From Salipiger sp. CCB-MM3 (GTDB taxonomy: Bacteria > Pseudomonadota > Alphaproteobacteria > Rhodobacterales > Rhodobacteraceae): a stretch of DNA of 64,000 nt. A program made the translations under genes and the position numbers. Shown piece after piece: positions 40,705-48,114 of the stretch (its first letter is position 1; each line of letters begins with the position of its first letter). The stretch lies in assembly GCF_001687105.1 (NCBI RefSeq), contig NZ_CP014596.1:1301001-1365000 (forward strand), in the 5' to 3' direction. A model generated the notes under the pieces. The model was not told the origin of the DNA and searched no databases. It saw nothing but the letters and a program-made list of their open reading frames with translations.

Positions 40705-41442
40705 ATGGCAACCCCGAAGTTCGGCCTCGCCTTCTGTCTTCTGGGCCGCGCCGAGGCGGTTCTTCTGGCCCGCGGCGCGGGATTCGATTTTGCGGTGATC
40801 GACATGGAGCACGGCCCGCTTGGCATGAGCGAGCTTGGGCAGGCCGCGGCGGCGGGCATCGCGGCGGGTCTGCCAGTGTTCGGGCGCGTCACCGGCCCCG
40901 GCTCGCCGGATATCGCGCGGGTGCTGGACTGCGGCGCAAGCGGCGTGATCGTGCCGCATGTGGACAGCGCCTCGGACGCCTGCCGCATCGCCGAGGCCTG
41001 CCGATTTGCACCGCGTGGCACGCGCGCCCTGCCCGGCCCCCTGCCCGCGCTGGACTATCGTGTGGTGCCCGCGGCGGAGCTGACCGAGAAGGCCGAAAAA
41101 GGGATCAAAGTCATCGCAATGATCGAAAGCGCTGCAGCGCTGGCTGCGGTCGAAGACATCGCCGCCGTGCCCGGCATCGACATGCTGATGATCGGCAGCA
41201 ACGATCTGGCCGACGGCATCGGGCGGCGCGGTCAGCTGGATCACCCGGATGTGGCCGCAGCCTTCGCAAGGATCGCAGCGGCAGCAACGGGCAACGGTTG
41301 CGCTTTTGGTGTGATGGGGCTGCCGCAGGCACTGCTGAAGAGCCACGCGCTGGAGTTGGGGGCGAGCCATATCGTCGCCACCAATGAGACCAATCTGATT
41401 GCAGAAGGAGGCGCCGCGCTGCTACGCCAGATGCGCGGCTAA
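40705..41442 (+). CDS. HpcH/HpaI-family class II aldolase
   Basis: A 245-aa metal-dependent pyruvate aldolase of the 2,4-dihydroxyhept-2-ene-1,7-dioate aldolase/2-keto-3-deoxy-rhamnonate aldolase family. Motifs: FAVIDMEHGPLG (about 29-40), GVIVPHVDSASDA (about 94), MIESAAALAAVEDIAAVPGID (about 153) and MIGSNDLADG. Glu155-type and Asp ligands for Mg/Mn are present. ATG 40705 has AGGA at -12; ATGs at 40687 and 40690 are alternatives. It likely splits a 4-hydroxy-2-oxo acid into pyruvate and an aldehyde. Divergent from the TRAP-dihydropyrimidinase operon. Confidence 0.85.
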   Translation: MATPKFGLAFCLLGRAEAVLLARGAGFDFAVIDMEHGPLGMSELGQAAAAGIAAGLPVFGRVTGPGSPDIARVLDCGASGVIVPHVDSASDACRIAEACRFAPRGTRALPGPLPALDYRVVPAAELTEKAEKGIKVIAMIESAAALAAVEDIAAVPGIDMLMIGSNDLADGIGRRGQLDHPDVAAAFARIAAAATGNGCAFGVMGLPQALLKSHALELGASHIVATNETNLIAEGGAALLRQMRG

Positions 41443-41455
41443 GGTCGGAGGCCCA

Positions 41456-41479
41456 GCCCGGCTCAGACCTGAGCCGGGC
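41456..41479. terminator. hairpin between convergent aldolase and LysR genes
   Basis: The stem GCCCGGCTCAG/CTGAGCCGGGC (41456-41466 with 41469-41479, effective loop about 4 nt) overlaps the last codons and stop of the LysR gene. It probably acts as a shared terminator for convergent transcripts. Confidence 0.6.
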
Positions 41480-42392
41480 GCTGGCTTTCCGCCCTGACCT
41501 CGGCAAGCCGCAGCGCCACACGCTCGCGGAACGCCTTGATGAAGCGCTGGGTCTGGCGCGAGGGGGTCTTGGTCTTCAGCATGGCCGCCGAAAGACCAAA
41601 GCTCAGCTCAGCGGCATAGGGGCGGACCACCAGACCGGGCCGCATGGCGCTATAGGCCGACAGCTCGTCGATCAGCGCCACGCCCCAGCCCTCGCGGACA
41701 ACACGGGCGGCGGCGTTCATGAAGCGGGTCTCGATCGTCGGACGATAGTCGAGCCCCTGCGCGCGGAAACTGTCGGCCAGCATGAGCCCGATGCGGTTGG
41801 CCACCTGCGGGCCGACCATCGGGCGCTCGGCCAGATCTTTGGGGCTCACCGCGTCGAGCTTCGCCAGCGGATCGCTTTCGTCGCAGAGCACCACTGCGCG
41901 CAACTCGTCGACCTTTTCGTAAGTCAGCGCCTGCCGCTCGTAGGGCGAGAGCATGAAGGCCACGTCGGCCACCCCGTTCTCGACCACCTGCAGCACGCTA
42001 TCGAGCAACCGGGTCTCGAGCGAGACCTGAATGCGCGGGTAGTCACGGGCATAATCGGCGATCACCCGCGGCAGCACGCCTTCGCTCAGTTCGGCGGTAG
42101 AGGCGATGCGGATGCGCCCGATCCGCCCCATCCGCAGATCCGCCGCGCGCTGGTTCACCGCGTCGCGTAGCAAAAACAGCGGCTCGGACTCCTCAAGCAG
42201 GATCAGCGCCTCTTCGGTGGGCGAAAGGCGGTTGCTGACCCGCTCAAAGAGCGGAAAGCCCAGCACGGTTTCGATGTGCCGGATGGTGTTCGAGATAGAG
42301 GGCTGGGACATGCCGAGGCGCTCCGCGGCGCCGACGGTGGTACGATATTGCACCACGGCGCGGAGAATTTCGAGCTGACGAAGGTTCAGCAT
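41463..42392 (-). CDS. LysR-family transcriptional regulator
   Basis: A 309-aa regulator. The N-terminal helix-turn-helix reads LNLRQLEILRAVVQYRTTVGAAERLGMSQPSISNTIRHIE (2-41), and the C-terminal LysR substrate-binding domain spans about 90-295. ATG 42392 gives the standard MLNLRQLE start; a frame extension to 42479 encodes only a Gly-Lys-Pro-Ala repeat from the tandem DNA repeat upstream. It lies 97 nt downstream of DUF4286 in the same direction and may be the tail of the long CoA-transferase operon and its activator. Confidence 0.87.
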   Translation of the reverse strand: MLNLRQLEILRAVVQYRTTVGAAERLGMSQPSISNTIRHIETVLGFPLFERVSNRLSPTEEALILLEESEPLFLLRDAVNQRAADLRMGRIGRIRIASTAELSEGVLPRVIADYARDYPRIQVSLETRLLDSVLQVVENGVADVAFMLSPYERQALTYEKVDELRAVVLCDESDPLAKLDAVSPKDLAERPMVGPQVANRIGLMLADSFRAQGLDYRPTIETRFMNAAARVVREGWGVALIDELSAYSAMRPGLVVRPYAAELSFGLSAAMLKTKTPSRQTQRFIKAFRERVALRLAEVRAESQRPAQV

Positions 42393-42447
42393 GTCGCCGA
42401 TGGGATACCCCTGTCCTTGCTTTGCCTTTGCCGGTTTCCCTTGTGCT

Positions 42448-42477
42448 GGCTTTGCCAGTCCCGGCTTTCCCAGTCCC
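42448..42477 (+). repeat. tandem 15-bp repeat upstream of the LysR gene
   Basis: GGCTTTGCCAGTCCC (42448-42462) is followed directly by GGCTTTCCCAGTCCC (42463-42477), 14 of 15 identical, with further degenerate CTTTGCC units to about 42417. The stretch is pyrimidine-rich and sits in the LysR leader. Replication-slippage repeat or regulator site. Confidence 0.6.
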
Positions 42478-42489
42478 ATTCGGGCCGCC

Positions 42490-42777
42490 TCAGCTTTGCG
42501 TCAGACGGATGCGGTGAAAGTTGCGCACCTTGTCGGTGAACGGCCCGAAGCCTTTGATAGCATTGAATTCAGGCGTTTCATAGGCCTCGGGTCCGGTGAT
42601 CGTGTAGATCGCCACATGGCGCGGCCCGCCCTCGATGCATTTCTCACGGCGCGCGTCCAGCCAGCCGGGACAGGCAAGAATGTCGGGCAGATGGGTCTTT
42701 TCGTACCACTCGTCAAAGGCGGCCTCATCCTCGGGGTCGATGTCGACAAAGACGATATGGGTTTGCAGTTGGGTCAC
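42490..42777 (-). CDS. DUF4286-like (EthD/dimeric alpha-beta barrel) small protein
   Basis: A 95-aa protein resembling DUF4286 ferredoxin-like folds, with a VFVDIDPEDEAAFDEWYEKTHLPDIL start, CPGWLDARREK and YTITGPEAYETPEF. These small dimeric barrels often accompany catabolic lyases and monooxygenases; function not established. The GTG start at 42777 overlaps the stop of the upstream DapA-family gene (GTGA). Confidence 0.7.
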   Translation of the reverse strand: MTQLQTHIVFVDIDPEDEAAFDEWYEKTHLPDILACPGWLDARREKCIEGGPRHVAIYTITGPEAYETPEFNAIKGFGPFTDKVRNFHRIRLTQS

Positions 42778-43697
42778 AGGATCAGCTCCAGACAGGGACG
42801 AAGGGCGGTCATCAGCGCGGCAAGCTCCGTAGGCTCGATGCGCGGCGTGGGGGCACGGCAGGCCGGGCTGTCGATGCGTCCCAGTTCGGCAAGGCAAGCC
42901 TTGAGGCGCGCGGCGGCCAGATGGCCGGGCGCGGCATAAACCAGCTTGGCCAGCCCAAAGAGCGCCTCGTGGATCATCCGCGCCTCGTCGATCTCGCCCG
43001 CGCGGACATGGGCGTCGAGCCCGGTGATCAGTTCCGGCACCAGCGCCGCGAGGCTGACCGCCGAGCCATCGCTGCCCAGCATGAAACAGGGAAAGAGATG
43101 CTCGTCGCCCGAGGCCATGACGGCCACATCGGCGCGCATCTCGCGGGCGATGCGGCGGGTCACCTCATAGGCTTTGGTCTCCCAGCTGCCTTCCTTGATG
43201 CCCACCACGCTGTCGATCTCGAGCAGCTGGCGCAGCACGTCCGGCGTGTAGGCCAGCTTGAACGAGCCCACCGAGCCCTGAAACAGGTAGACCGGCGCGC
43301 CAGTCGCCTCGGCGATGCCGCGGTGATGCGCGACGATGGCGCGCGGATCGGCCCCCAGCGCCCAAGAGAACGGCGCGAAGACCATGATCGCATCGGCCCC
43401 GGCGCGCAGCGCGGCCTGCGCATCGGCGGCGGCGGTGGCGGTGGTCTCGGCGCTGACCGCGGCGAGGATGCGGCGCTTGCCCGCCACCTCGCGCGCGATG
43501 CGCACCACCTCGGCCTGCTCGGCGCGGGTCATGTGGATGCCCTCGCCCGCATGGCCGTTGAGCAGCAGACCCGCCTGCCCCGGATCGGACAGCACGGTCT
43601 GGAAGTGCCGCTCGAGGCTGGCGCGGTCGAGCGCGCCCTCCTCGGTCATCGGGCAGATCGTCGCCGCGTAGAGACCGCCATGCGCCGCCGCACTCAT
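42774..43697 (-). CDS. atypical DapA-family lyase, paralog B
   Basis: A 307-aa class I aldolase-fold protein. The Schiff-base Lys168 (VVGIKEGS) is kept, but the DapA GTTGE motif is NGHAGE (47-52) and the catalytic Tyr-Asn pair is Phe139-Gln140 (YLFQG). Without that tyrosine the proton relay of canonical DapA or N-acetylneuraminate lyase cannot operate in the same way, so the reaction is probably different. It lies directly after, and overlaps by TGATG, paralog A, which has the same substitutions. Part of the CoA-transferase operon. Confidence 0.8.
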   Translation of the reverse strand: MSAAAHGGLYAATICPMTEEGALDRASLERHFQTVLSDPGQAGLLLNGHAGEGIHMTRAEQAEVVRIAREVAGKRRILAAVSAETTATAAADAQAALRAGADAIMVFAPFSWALGADPRAIVAHHRGIAEATGAPVYLFQGSVGSFKLAYTPDVLRQLLEIDSVVGIKEGSWETKAYEVTRRIAREMRADVAVMASGDEHLFPCFMLGSDGSAVSLAALVPELITGLDAHVRAGEIDEARMIHEALFGLAKLVYAAPGHLAAARLKACLAELGRIDSPACRAPTPRIEPTELAALMTALRPCLELIL

Positions 43698-44626
43698 CAC
43701 AGCACCTCGGCGGCGATCAGCGCCTTGCGCACGCCCTCGCGCACGGCCTCGGACTGCGGCAGCAGCGGCAGACGCGGCGCGGCGTTCTTGATCACGCCGA
43801 GCATCTGCAGCCCGTCCTTCATGCGGGTGTGCATGTCGATCACCGGCGCGGGGCCGTAGATCGCCCGCACCACCGGATAGAGCCGGTCGTTGGCAGCGCG
43901 CATCTTGGCCAGATCCATCTCTTCCGACGCCTGCCACAGATCGGCCAGCAAGCCGGGCACGAGGCTGGCGAGGCCCGAGAGGATACCGTCCCCCCCCAGA
44001 GCGACCTGCGCAAAGAACCAGTGGAAGTTCGACGGCAGGATCGCCGTGTCGGGGCCTGCGGCCTTCACCGCGCGGCGGTTCTCGTCATAGGCCAGCAGCG
44101 TCGCCGAGCCTTCCTTGATCGCGATGACCTCGGGGATCTGCGCGATCTCGGCCAGCACCGGGGTCGCGAGGCCAAAGCCCGAGCCGATGGGGAACTGGAA
44201 GTGCGACAAAGGCATCTGGATCTCGCGCGCCAGAAGCTCATACATCTTCACCGCCGCCGACGTGTTGGCATTGCCGCCGCCAAGCGCCTCGGGCGGGAAG
44301 ATCACCGCCACATCGGCACCCGCCTCGCGCAGCATCTCGGCCTGACGCAGCGCGTCGGGGATGCCGGTCGGCACGATGCCCGCAAGCAGCGGCTGGTCCT
44401 TGTGGATCTGGTCACGGGTGCGCTTGATCACCTCGACCTTCTCGGCGTCGGTGAGCGCGGTGGCCTCGCCCGCGTGGCCGTTGACGAAGACGCAATCGGT
44501 GGTCTCGGACTTGGCGCAATGGTCGAGCACGGCGGAATAGCCGTCCCAGTCGATCGCGCCCGCCTCGTCGAAGGGCAGCACGGTGGCAACGGTGATGCCG
44601 CGAAGATCCTTACCGGTCAGGGTCAT
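43697..44626 (-). CDS. atypical DapA-family lyase, paralog A
   Basis: A 309-aa class I aldolase-fold protein paralogous to the next gene. NGHAGE occupies 49-54, Phe143-Gln144 (HFQFP) stands where DapA has Tyr-Asn, and Lys171 (AIKEGS) is retained. The start overlaps the MaoC-like stop (ATGA). The two proteins together may form a hetero-oligomer or act on two stereoisomers. The pathway is unknown; other genes of the operon activate and oxidise an acyl-CoA. Confidence 0.8.
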   Translation of the reverse strand: MTLTGKDLRGITVATVLPFDEAGAIDWDGYSAVLDHCAKSETTDCVFVNGHAGEATALTDAEKVEVIKRTRDQIHKDQPLLAGIVPTGIPDALRQAEMLREAGADVAVIFPPEALGGGNANTSAAVKMYELLAREIQMPLSHFQFPIGSGFGLATPVLAEIAQIPEVIAIKEGSATLLAYDENRRAVKAAGPDTAILPSNFHWFFAQVALGGDGILSGLASLVPGLLADLWQASEEMDLAKMRAANDRLYPVVRAIYGPAPVIDMHTRMKDGLQMLGVIKNAAPRLPLLPQSEAVREGVRKALIAAEVL

Positions 44627-45057
44627 GCGATTACTCTCTTTCTCGGAAATTTCAGCGTGGCGTCGACTTTCAGTACCTCGACGCCCTCTTCGTTTTTCGC
44701 GCTGGCCTGCCAGTCGACGGTGCGGTTCTCTTCGTCCTTGCCGGAGATCCAGATGTCGAAGGTGATCGTGTCGCCGTAGCGCACCGCGCCGGTGAACCAA
44801 AAGCTGTCGCGGATCGACACGCCCACGGTGCCCACCAGCTCGGCGGTCAACACTGAGGTGCAGATGCCCGCCACCAGAATGCCCGGCGCCAGCCGTTCGC
44901 CGAAGCGGGTGGTCGAGGCATAGCCCTCGTCCACATGCACCGGGCCGAAATCGCCGGTGGCGGCGATATACATGGCGCCATCGGCCTCGGTGACGGTCTT
45001 GGAGACGGTGACGCGGTCGCCCACCTCCAGCTCGTCGATATTGCGGATGTCATACAT
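44623..45057 (-). CDS. MaoC-like hotdog protein, subunit A
   Basis: A 144-aa hotdog-fold protein with a MaoC-type core (ELEVGDRVTVSKTVTEADGAMYIAATGDFGPVHVDEGYASTTRFGERLAPGILVAG). The Asp and His of the hydratase motif lie at ATGDFGPVHVD, with Phe in place of the more common Asn/His pair. It is likely an enoyl-CoA hydratase half, encoded 2 nt after a second hotdog gene, so the two may form a heteromeric hydratase as in other paired MaoC systems. Confidence 0.78.
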   Translation of the reverse strand: MYDIRNIDELEVGDRVTVSKTVTEADGAMYIAATGDFGPVHVDEGYASTTRFGERLAPGILVAGICTSVLTAELVGTVGVSIRDSFWFTGAVRYGDTITFDIWISGKDEENRTVDWQASAKNEEGVEVLKVDATLKFPRKRVIA

Positions 45058-45059
45058 GC

Positions 45060-45458
45060 TCAGGCCTCCAGCGGCACCATGCGCGCGCTGCCGGTGATCA
45101 CCTCGTCACCCTCGACCAGAACCGACAGGCTGCAGGCGATGGCCTCGGGCGAGGCCTCGGTCACGGTGGCGGTGGCGGCAAGCGAGCTGCCCACCGGGAA
45201 CGCGCGGGAGAAGGAGACCGAGAAGTCGCCGATGCGCCATGCCGGGCCTGCAAGGCGGCCAAGCGCAGTGGTCAGCAGGCCGGAGGCGGCCAGCTCAAAG
45301 ACCGACATATCGGCAAGGCCCGCGCTCTTCGCATGGGCCCGGTCGACGTGGGTCTTGGTCATATTGCCGGTGATGCCGGTGAAAAAGCCCTGCTCGGCCA
45401 CGGTCATCGTCTTGCGGAAGGTGATGGCGGCCCCGGTTTCGGGAAGATCCTGTGTCAT
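45060..45458 (-). CDS. MaoC-like hotdog protein, subunit B
   Basis: A 132-aa hotdog-fold protein (FRKTMTVAEQGFFTGITGNMTKTHVDRAHAKSAGLADMSVFELAASGLLTTALGRL) with a hydratase-like ITGNMTKTHVD segment holding the conserved His. ATG 45458; the frame is open upstream only through the 45483-45530 extragenic repeat. Separated by 2 nt from subunit A. Probably one half of a paired enoyl-CoA hydratase or thioesterase. Confidence 0.74.
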   Translation of the reverse strand: MTQDLPETGAAITFRKTMTVAEQGFFTGITGNMTKTHVDRAHAKSAGLADMSVFELAASGLLTTALGRLAGPAWRIGDFSVSFSRAFPVGSSLAATATVTEASPEAIACSLSVLVEGDEVITGSARMVPLEA

Positions 45459-45482
45459 CGCTGTCTCGTCTGTTGCGCCGAG

Positions 45483-45528
45483 CCGGGGGCCAGCCCCCGG
45501 ACCCCCGGCGTATTTGGGGAACAATGAA
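45483..45528 (+). repeat. extragenic palindromic repeat, copy 1
   Basis: A GC-rich inverted segment (45483-45508, CCGGGGGC/GCCCCCGG plus a further CCCCCGG) is followed by GGCGTATTTGGGG and AACAATGAA (45507-45528). The 22-bp tail matches 62466-62487 (opposite strand) at 21 of 22 positions. It lies in the 80-nt gap between the acyl-CoA dehydrogenase and hotdog genes. It looks like a dispersed REP-type element. Confidence 0.65.
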
Positions 45529-45538
45529 GGCGGGCGAC

Positions 45539-46699
45539 TCAGAGCGTCAGGCCGCGCTTGATCACCGAGCGGGCGATCAGCATGCGGTGCACTTCGGAGG
45601 TGCCGTCGTAGATGCGGGTGACGCGGGCATCGCGGTAGATGCGCTCGAGCGGCAGCTCCTTGGTGAAGCCGTAGCCGCCAAAGACCTGAATGCCGCGGTC
45701 GGCGACGCGGCCGAGCATTTCCGAAGCCTGCACCTTGACCATCGACACTTTGTCGCGCGGGTCGAGGCCCTGATCGACTTCCCATGCGGTGTTGAGCACC
45801 ATCATACGGGTGGCGAAAATCTCCATGGCGCTGTCGGCGATCATCTGCTGCACCATCTGGAAATCGCCGATCGGCTGGCCGAACTGCTGGCGGGTGGCGG
45901 CATGCTCGCGCATCATCTCGAGCACACGGCTGGCCATGCCCACCGCACGCGCGCCGATGTGGCCGAGGCGGATGCCGCCGACATTGGCCATCATCACCTT
46001 GAAGCCGTTGCCGACCTCGCCCAGCACATTGCCCTTGGGGATGCGCACATCGTCGAAGTTCAGCTCGGCGTGGCCGTAGCCGCGGTGGCCCATCATCTTC
46101 TGGTTCCGCGCCACGGTGAAGCCGGGGGTGCCTTTGTCGACGATCAGCAGGCTGATGCCGCCGCGGGCGCGTTTCTCGGCGTCGGTGACCGCCATGACGA
46201 TCACGTAATCGGCGATATCGCCGTCAGAGATGAAGTGCTTGGTGCCGTTCAGCACCCATTCATCGCCGTCGAGATAGGCGTTGGTCTTGATCGCCGCCGC
46301 GTCCGAGCCGGCGCCCGGCTCGGTGATCGCCATGGCGCAGATCTTCTCGCCCTTTACCGTGGGATAGAGGTATTTGTCGCGCAGATCACCCTCGAAGGCT
46401 TCGAGCATCGGGTAGACCTGCCCGAAGATGCGCCGGATCAGCGCGTCGGAGGTCTGGCCGAGCTGCTCTTCGACAAGGCACATGTCCATCACGCCAAGGC
46501 CCGCGCCGCCGACCTCTTCGGACATGTTCATCGCGTAAAGGCCCAGCTCCTGCGCCTCGGCCTTTACCGCCGCCAGCTTCTCGGGCGGGATCTGCGCGGC
46601 CTCTTCCGTCTCCTGCTCGAGCGGCTGCACCTTTTCGCGCACGAAACGGCCCACCGCGTCGGTGATCATCTTCATCTCGTCGGAGATCGTGAAATCCAT
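45539..46699 (-). CDS. acyl-CoA dehydrogenase
   Basis: A 386-aa FAD acyl-CoA dehydrogenase with a complete three-domain layout: ITEPGAGSDAAAIKTNAY and KHFISDGDIADYVIVMA in the middle, HAATRQQFGQPIGDFQMVQ, QVFGGYGFTKELPLERIYRDARV and YDGTSEVHR at the end. The base position of SCAD/MCAD enzymes holds Asp365 instead of Glu. It is only distantly similar to the 32876 enzyme, so it acts on a different acyl-CoA. Second gene of the leftward operon after the CoA transferase. Confidence 0.9.
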   Translation of the reverse strand: MDFTISDEMKMITDAVGRFVREKVQPLEQETEEAAQIPPEKLAAVKAEAQELGLYAMNMSEEVGGAGLGVMDMCLVEEQLGQTSDALIRRIFGQVYPMLEAFEGDLRDKYLYPTVKGEKICAMAITEPGAGSDAAAIKTNAYLDGDEWVLNGTKHFISDGDIADYVIVMAVTDAEKRARGGISLLIVDKGTPGFTVARNQKMMGHRGYGHAELNFDDVRIPKGNVLGEVGNGFKVMMANVGGIRLGHIGARAVGMASRVLEMMREHAATRQQFGQPIGDFQMVQQMIADSAMEIFATRMMVLNTAWEVDQGLDPRDKVSMVKVQASEMLGRVADRGIQVFGGYGFTKELPLERIYRDARVTRIYDGTSEVHRMLIARSVIKRGLTL

Positions 46700-46743
46700 C
46701 TGTCTTGTCCTGCTGGGTATCTTGCTTGGGAGGGTGGCGCGGC

Positions 46744-47946
46744 TCAGCTGCGCATCTTGTCGGTTTCGACCACGGCGCCCGAAGCGATCAGCGCCTCGAT
46801 CTCGTCTTCGGAGAGACCTGCCTCGGCCAGCACCTCGCGGGTTTGCCCGCCAAGCGCCGGGGGCGCGCGGCGCACGGGCGGGGTCTCGCCGTCGTAGCGC
46901 ACCGGATGCGAGAGCATGACCATGGGCGTGCCCTTGCCGCTTTCGACCTCGGTGAAGGCCTTGAGGTGCTGCACCTGCGGGTTGCTCTTGAGCCCGTCGT
47001 AATCCTGAACGACCTCGTGCCAGACCCCGGCCTCGGTCAGCTTGGCAACCGCCTCTTCGGTGCTCAGCGCCGCCATGCCTTCGGTCACCATGCGGGAGAT
47101 CTCGCCGCGCTTGGAAAAGCCTTCATCGGCGGAGAGCTCTGCCAGTTGCGGCAGGCCGAGCGCGCCCGAAAGCTGCGGCGGCGTCGACATGGAGATCATC
47201 ACGTGGCCATCTTTGGTGGCGTAGATGCCGTAGGGCGCGGGGCTGAACCATGTGGCCATACCGTCCGAGCCGCGCGGCCCGGCGCGATCCGCGCCGTTCA
47301 TCCATGCGGTGATCGACTCGCCCTGCAGATCCATCGCGGCCTGCAGCATGTTCACCTCGACGCGGCGGGCGGTGCCGGTGCGCTCGCGCTCGAAGAGCGC
47401 CGCAACGATGCCTGCGACCGTCAGCGCGGCGGCATGGTGGTCAATCGGCACCGAGCCGACAGCGACAGGGCCGCTTTCCATGCTGCCGGTGTGCGCGGCG
47501 AGCCCGGCCATGGCCTGCAGCAGCACGTCCTGCCCCGGGCGCTTGGCATAGGGGCCGTCGGCGCCGTAGCCGGTGGTGGTGGCGTAGATGATGCGCGGGT
47601 TCACCTTGCGCATCTCGGCCTCCGACAGGCCCAGCTTGTCGAGCGTACCGGGGCGGAAGTTCTCCATCACCACGTCGGCGGTCTCGATCAGCCGCTTCAC
47701 CGCCGCGATGCCCTCGGGCGACTTGAGGTCCACGGCGATGGACCGCTTGTTGCGGCCGGTAGTGATATGGTTGACCGACGTGTCGTCGACAAAGCGGTTG
47801 GCCACCGCCCAATTGCGCTGGAAGGCGCCATTCAGCGGCTCGACAGTGATCACATCGGCACCGATGTCGCCAAGGTGCTGCGCGGCCGCCGGGCCGGACA
47901 GGAAGTGGTTGAAGCTCAGTACTCGGATGCCATCAAGCGCGCCCAT
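46744..47946 (-). CDS. CaiB/BaiF family CoA transferase (class III)
   Basis: A 400-aa formyl-CoA:oxalate CoA-transferase-like enzyme. Family motifs are GIRVLSFNHFLSGPAAAQHLGDIGADVITVEP at the start, TTGRNKRSIAVDLKSPEG, NFRPGTLDKLGL, and RPGQDVLLQAMAG with the catalytic Asp140. It transfers CoA to the pathway acid without ATP. First gene of the leftward operon CaiB-ACAD-hotdog-hotdog-DapA-like x2-DUF4286. The promoter region at 47947-48030 has an inverted TCAGAT pair. Confidence 0.92.
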   Translation of the reverse strand: MGALDGIRVLSFNHFLSGPAAAQHLGDIGADVITVEPLNGAFQRNWAVANRFVDDTSVNHITTGRNKRSIAVDLKSPEGIAAVKRLIETADVVMENFRPGTLDKLGLSEAEMRKVNPRIIYATTTGYGADGPYAKRPGQDVLLQAMAGLAAHTGSMESGPVAVGSVPIDHHAAALTVAGIVAALFERERTGTARRVEVNMLQAAMDLQGESITAWMNGADRAGPRGSDGMATWFSPAPYGIYATKDGHVMISMSTPPQLSGALGLPQLAELSADEGFSKRGEISRMVTEGMAALSTEEAVAKLTEAGVWHEVVQDYDGLKSNPQVQHLKAFTEVESGKGTPMVMLSHPVRYDGETPPVRRAPPALGGQTREVLAEAGLSEDEIEALIASGAVVETDKMRS

Positions 47947-47981
47947 GTCGGTCCCTCTGGTTGTTTCGAGAGAGACCCTAG

Positions 47982-48013
47982 GTCAGATGCGGAGGCCTGA
48001 GAATATATCTGAC
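47982..48013. promoter_or_regulatory. inverted GTCAGAT...ATCTGAC pair upstream of the CoA transferase operon
   Basis: GTCAGAT (47982-47988) and ATCTGAC (48007-48013) are separated by 18 bp, 36-67 nt upstream of the CoA transferase start, in an AT-richer patch. The half-site is that of the 32369-32380 palindrome. Confidence 0.45.
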
Positions 48014-48114
48014 TATGATAACTCAGCCGCCGAAAATTCGAAAAACGAATAGACGTGGGAAAGGCGAGTGATGCGCGCGACTTGGCCTTACCAAAATTGG
48101 CATTGCCAGAAACA

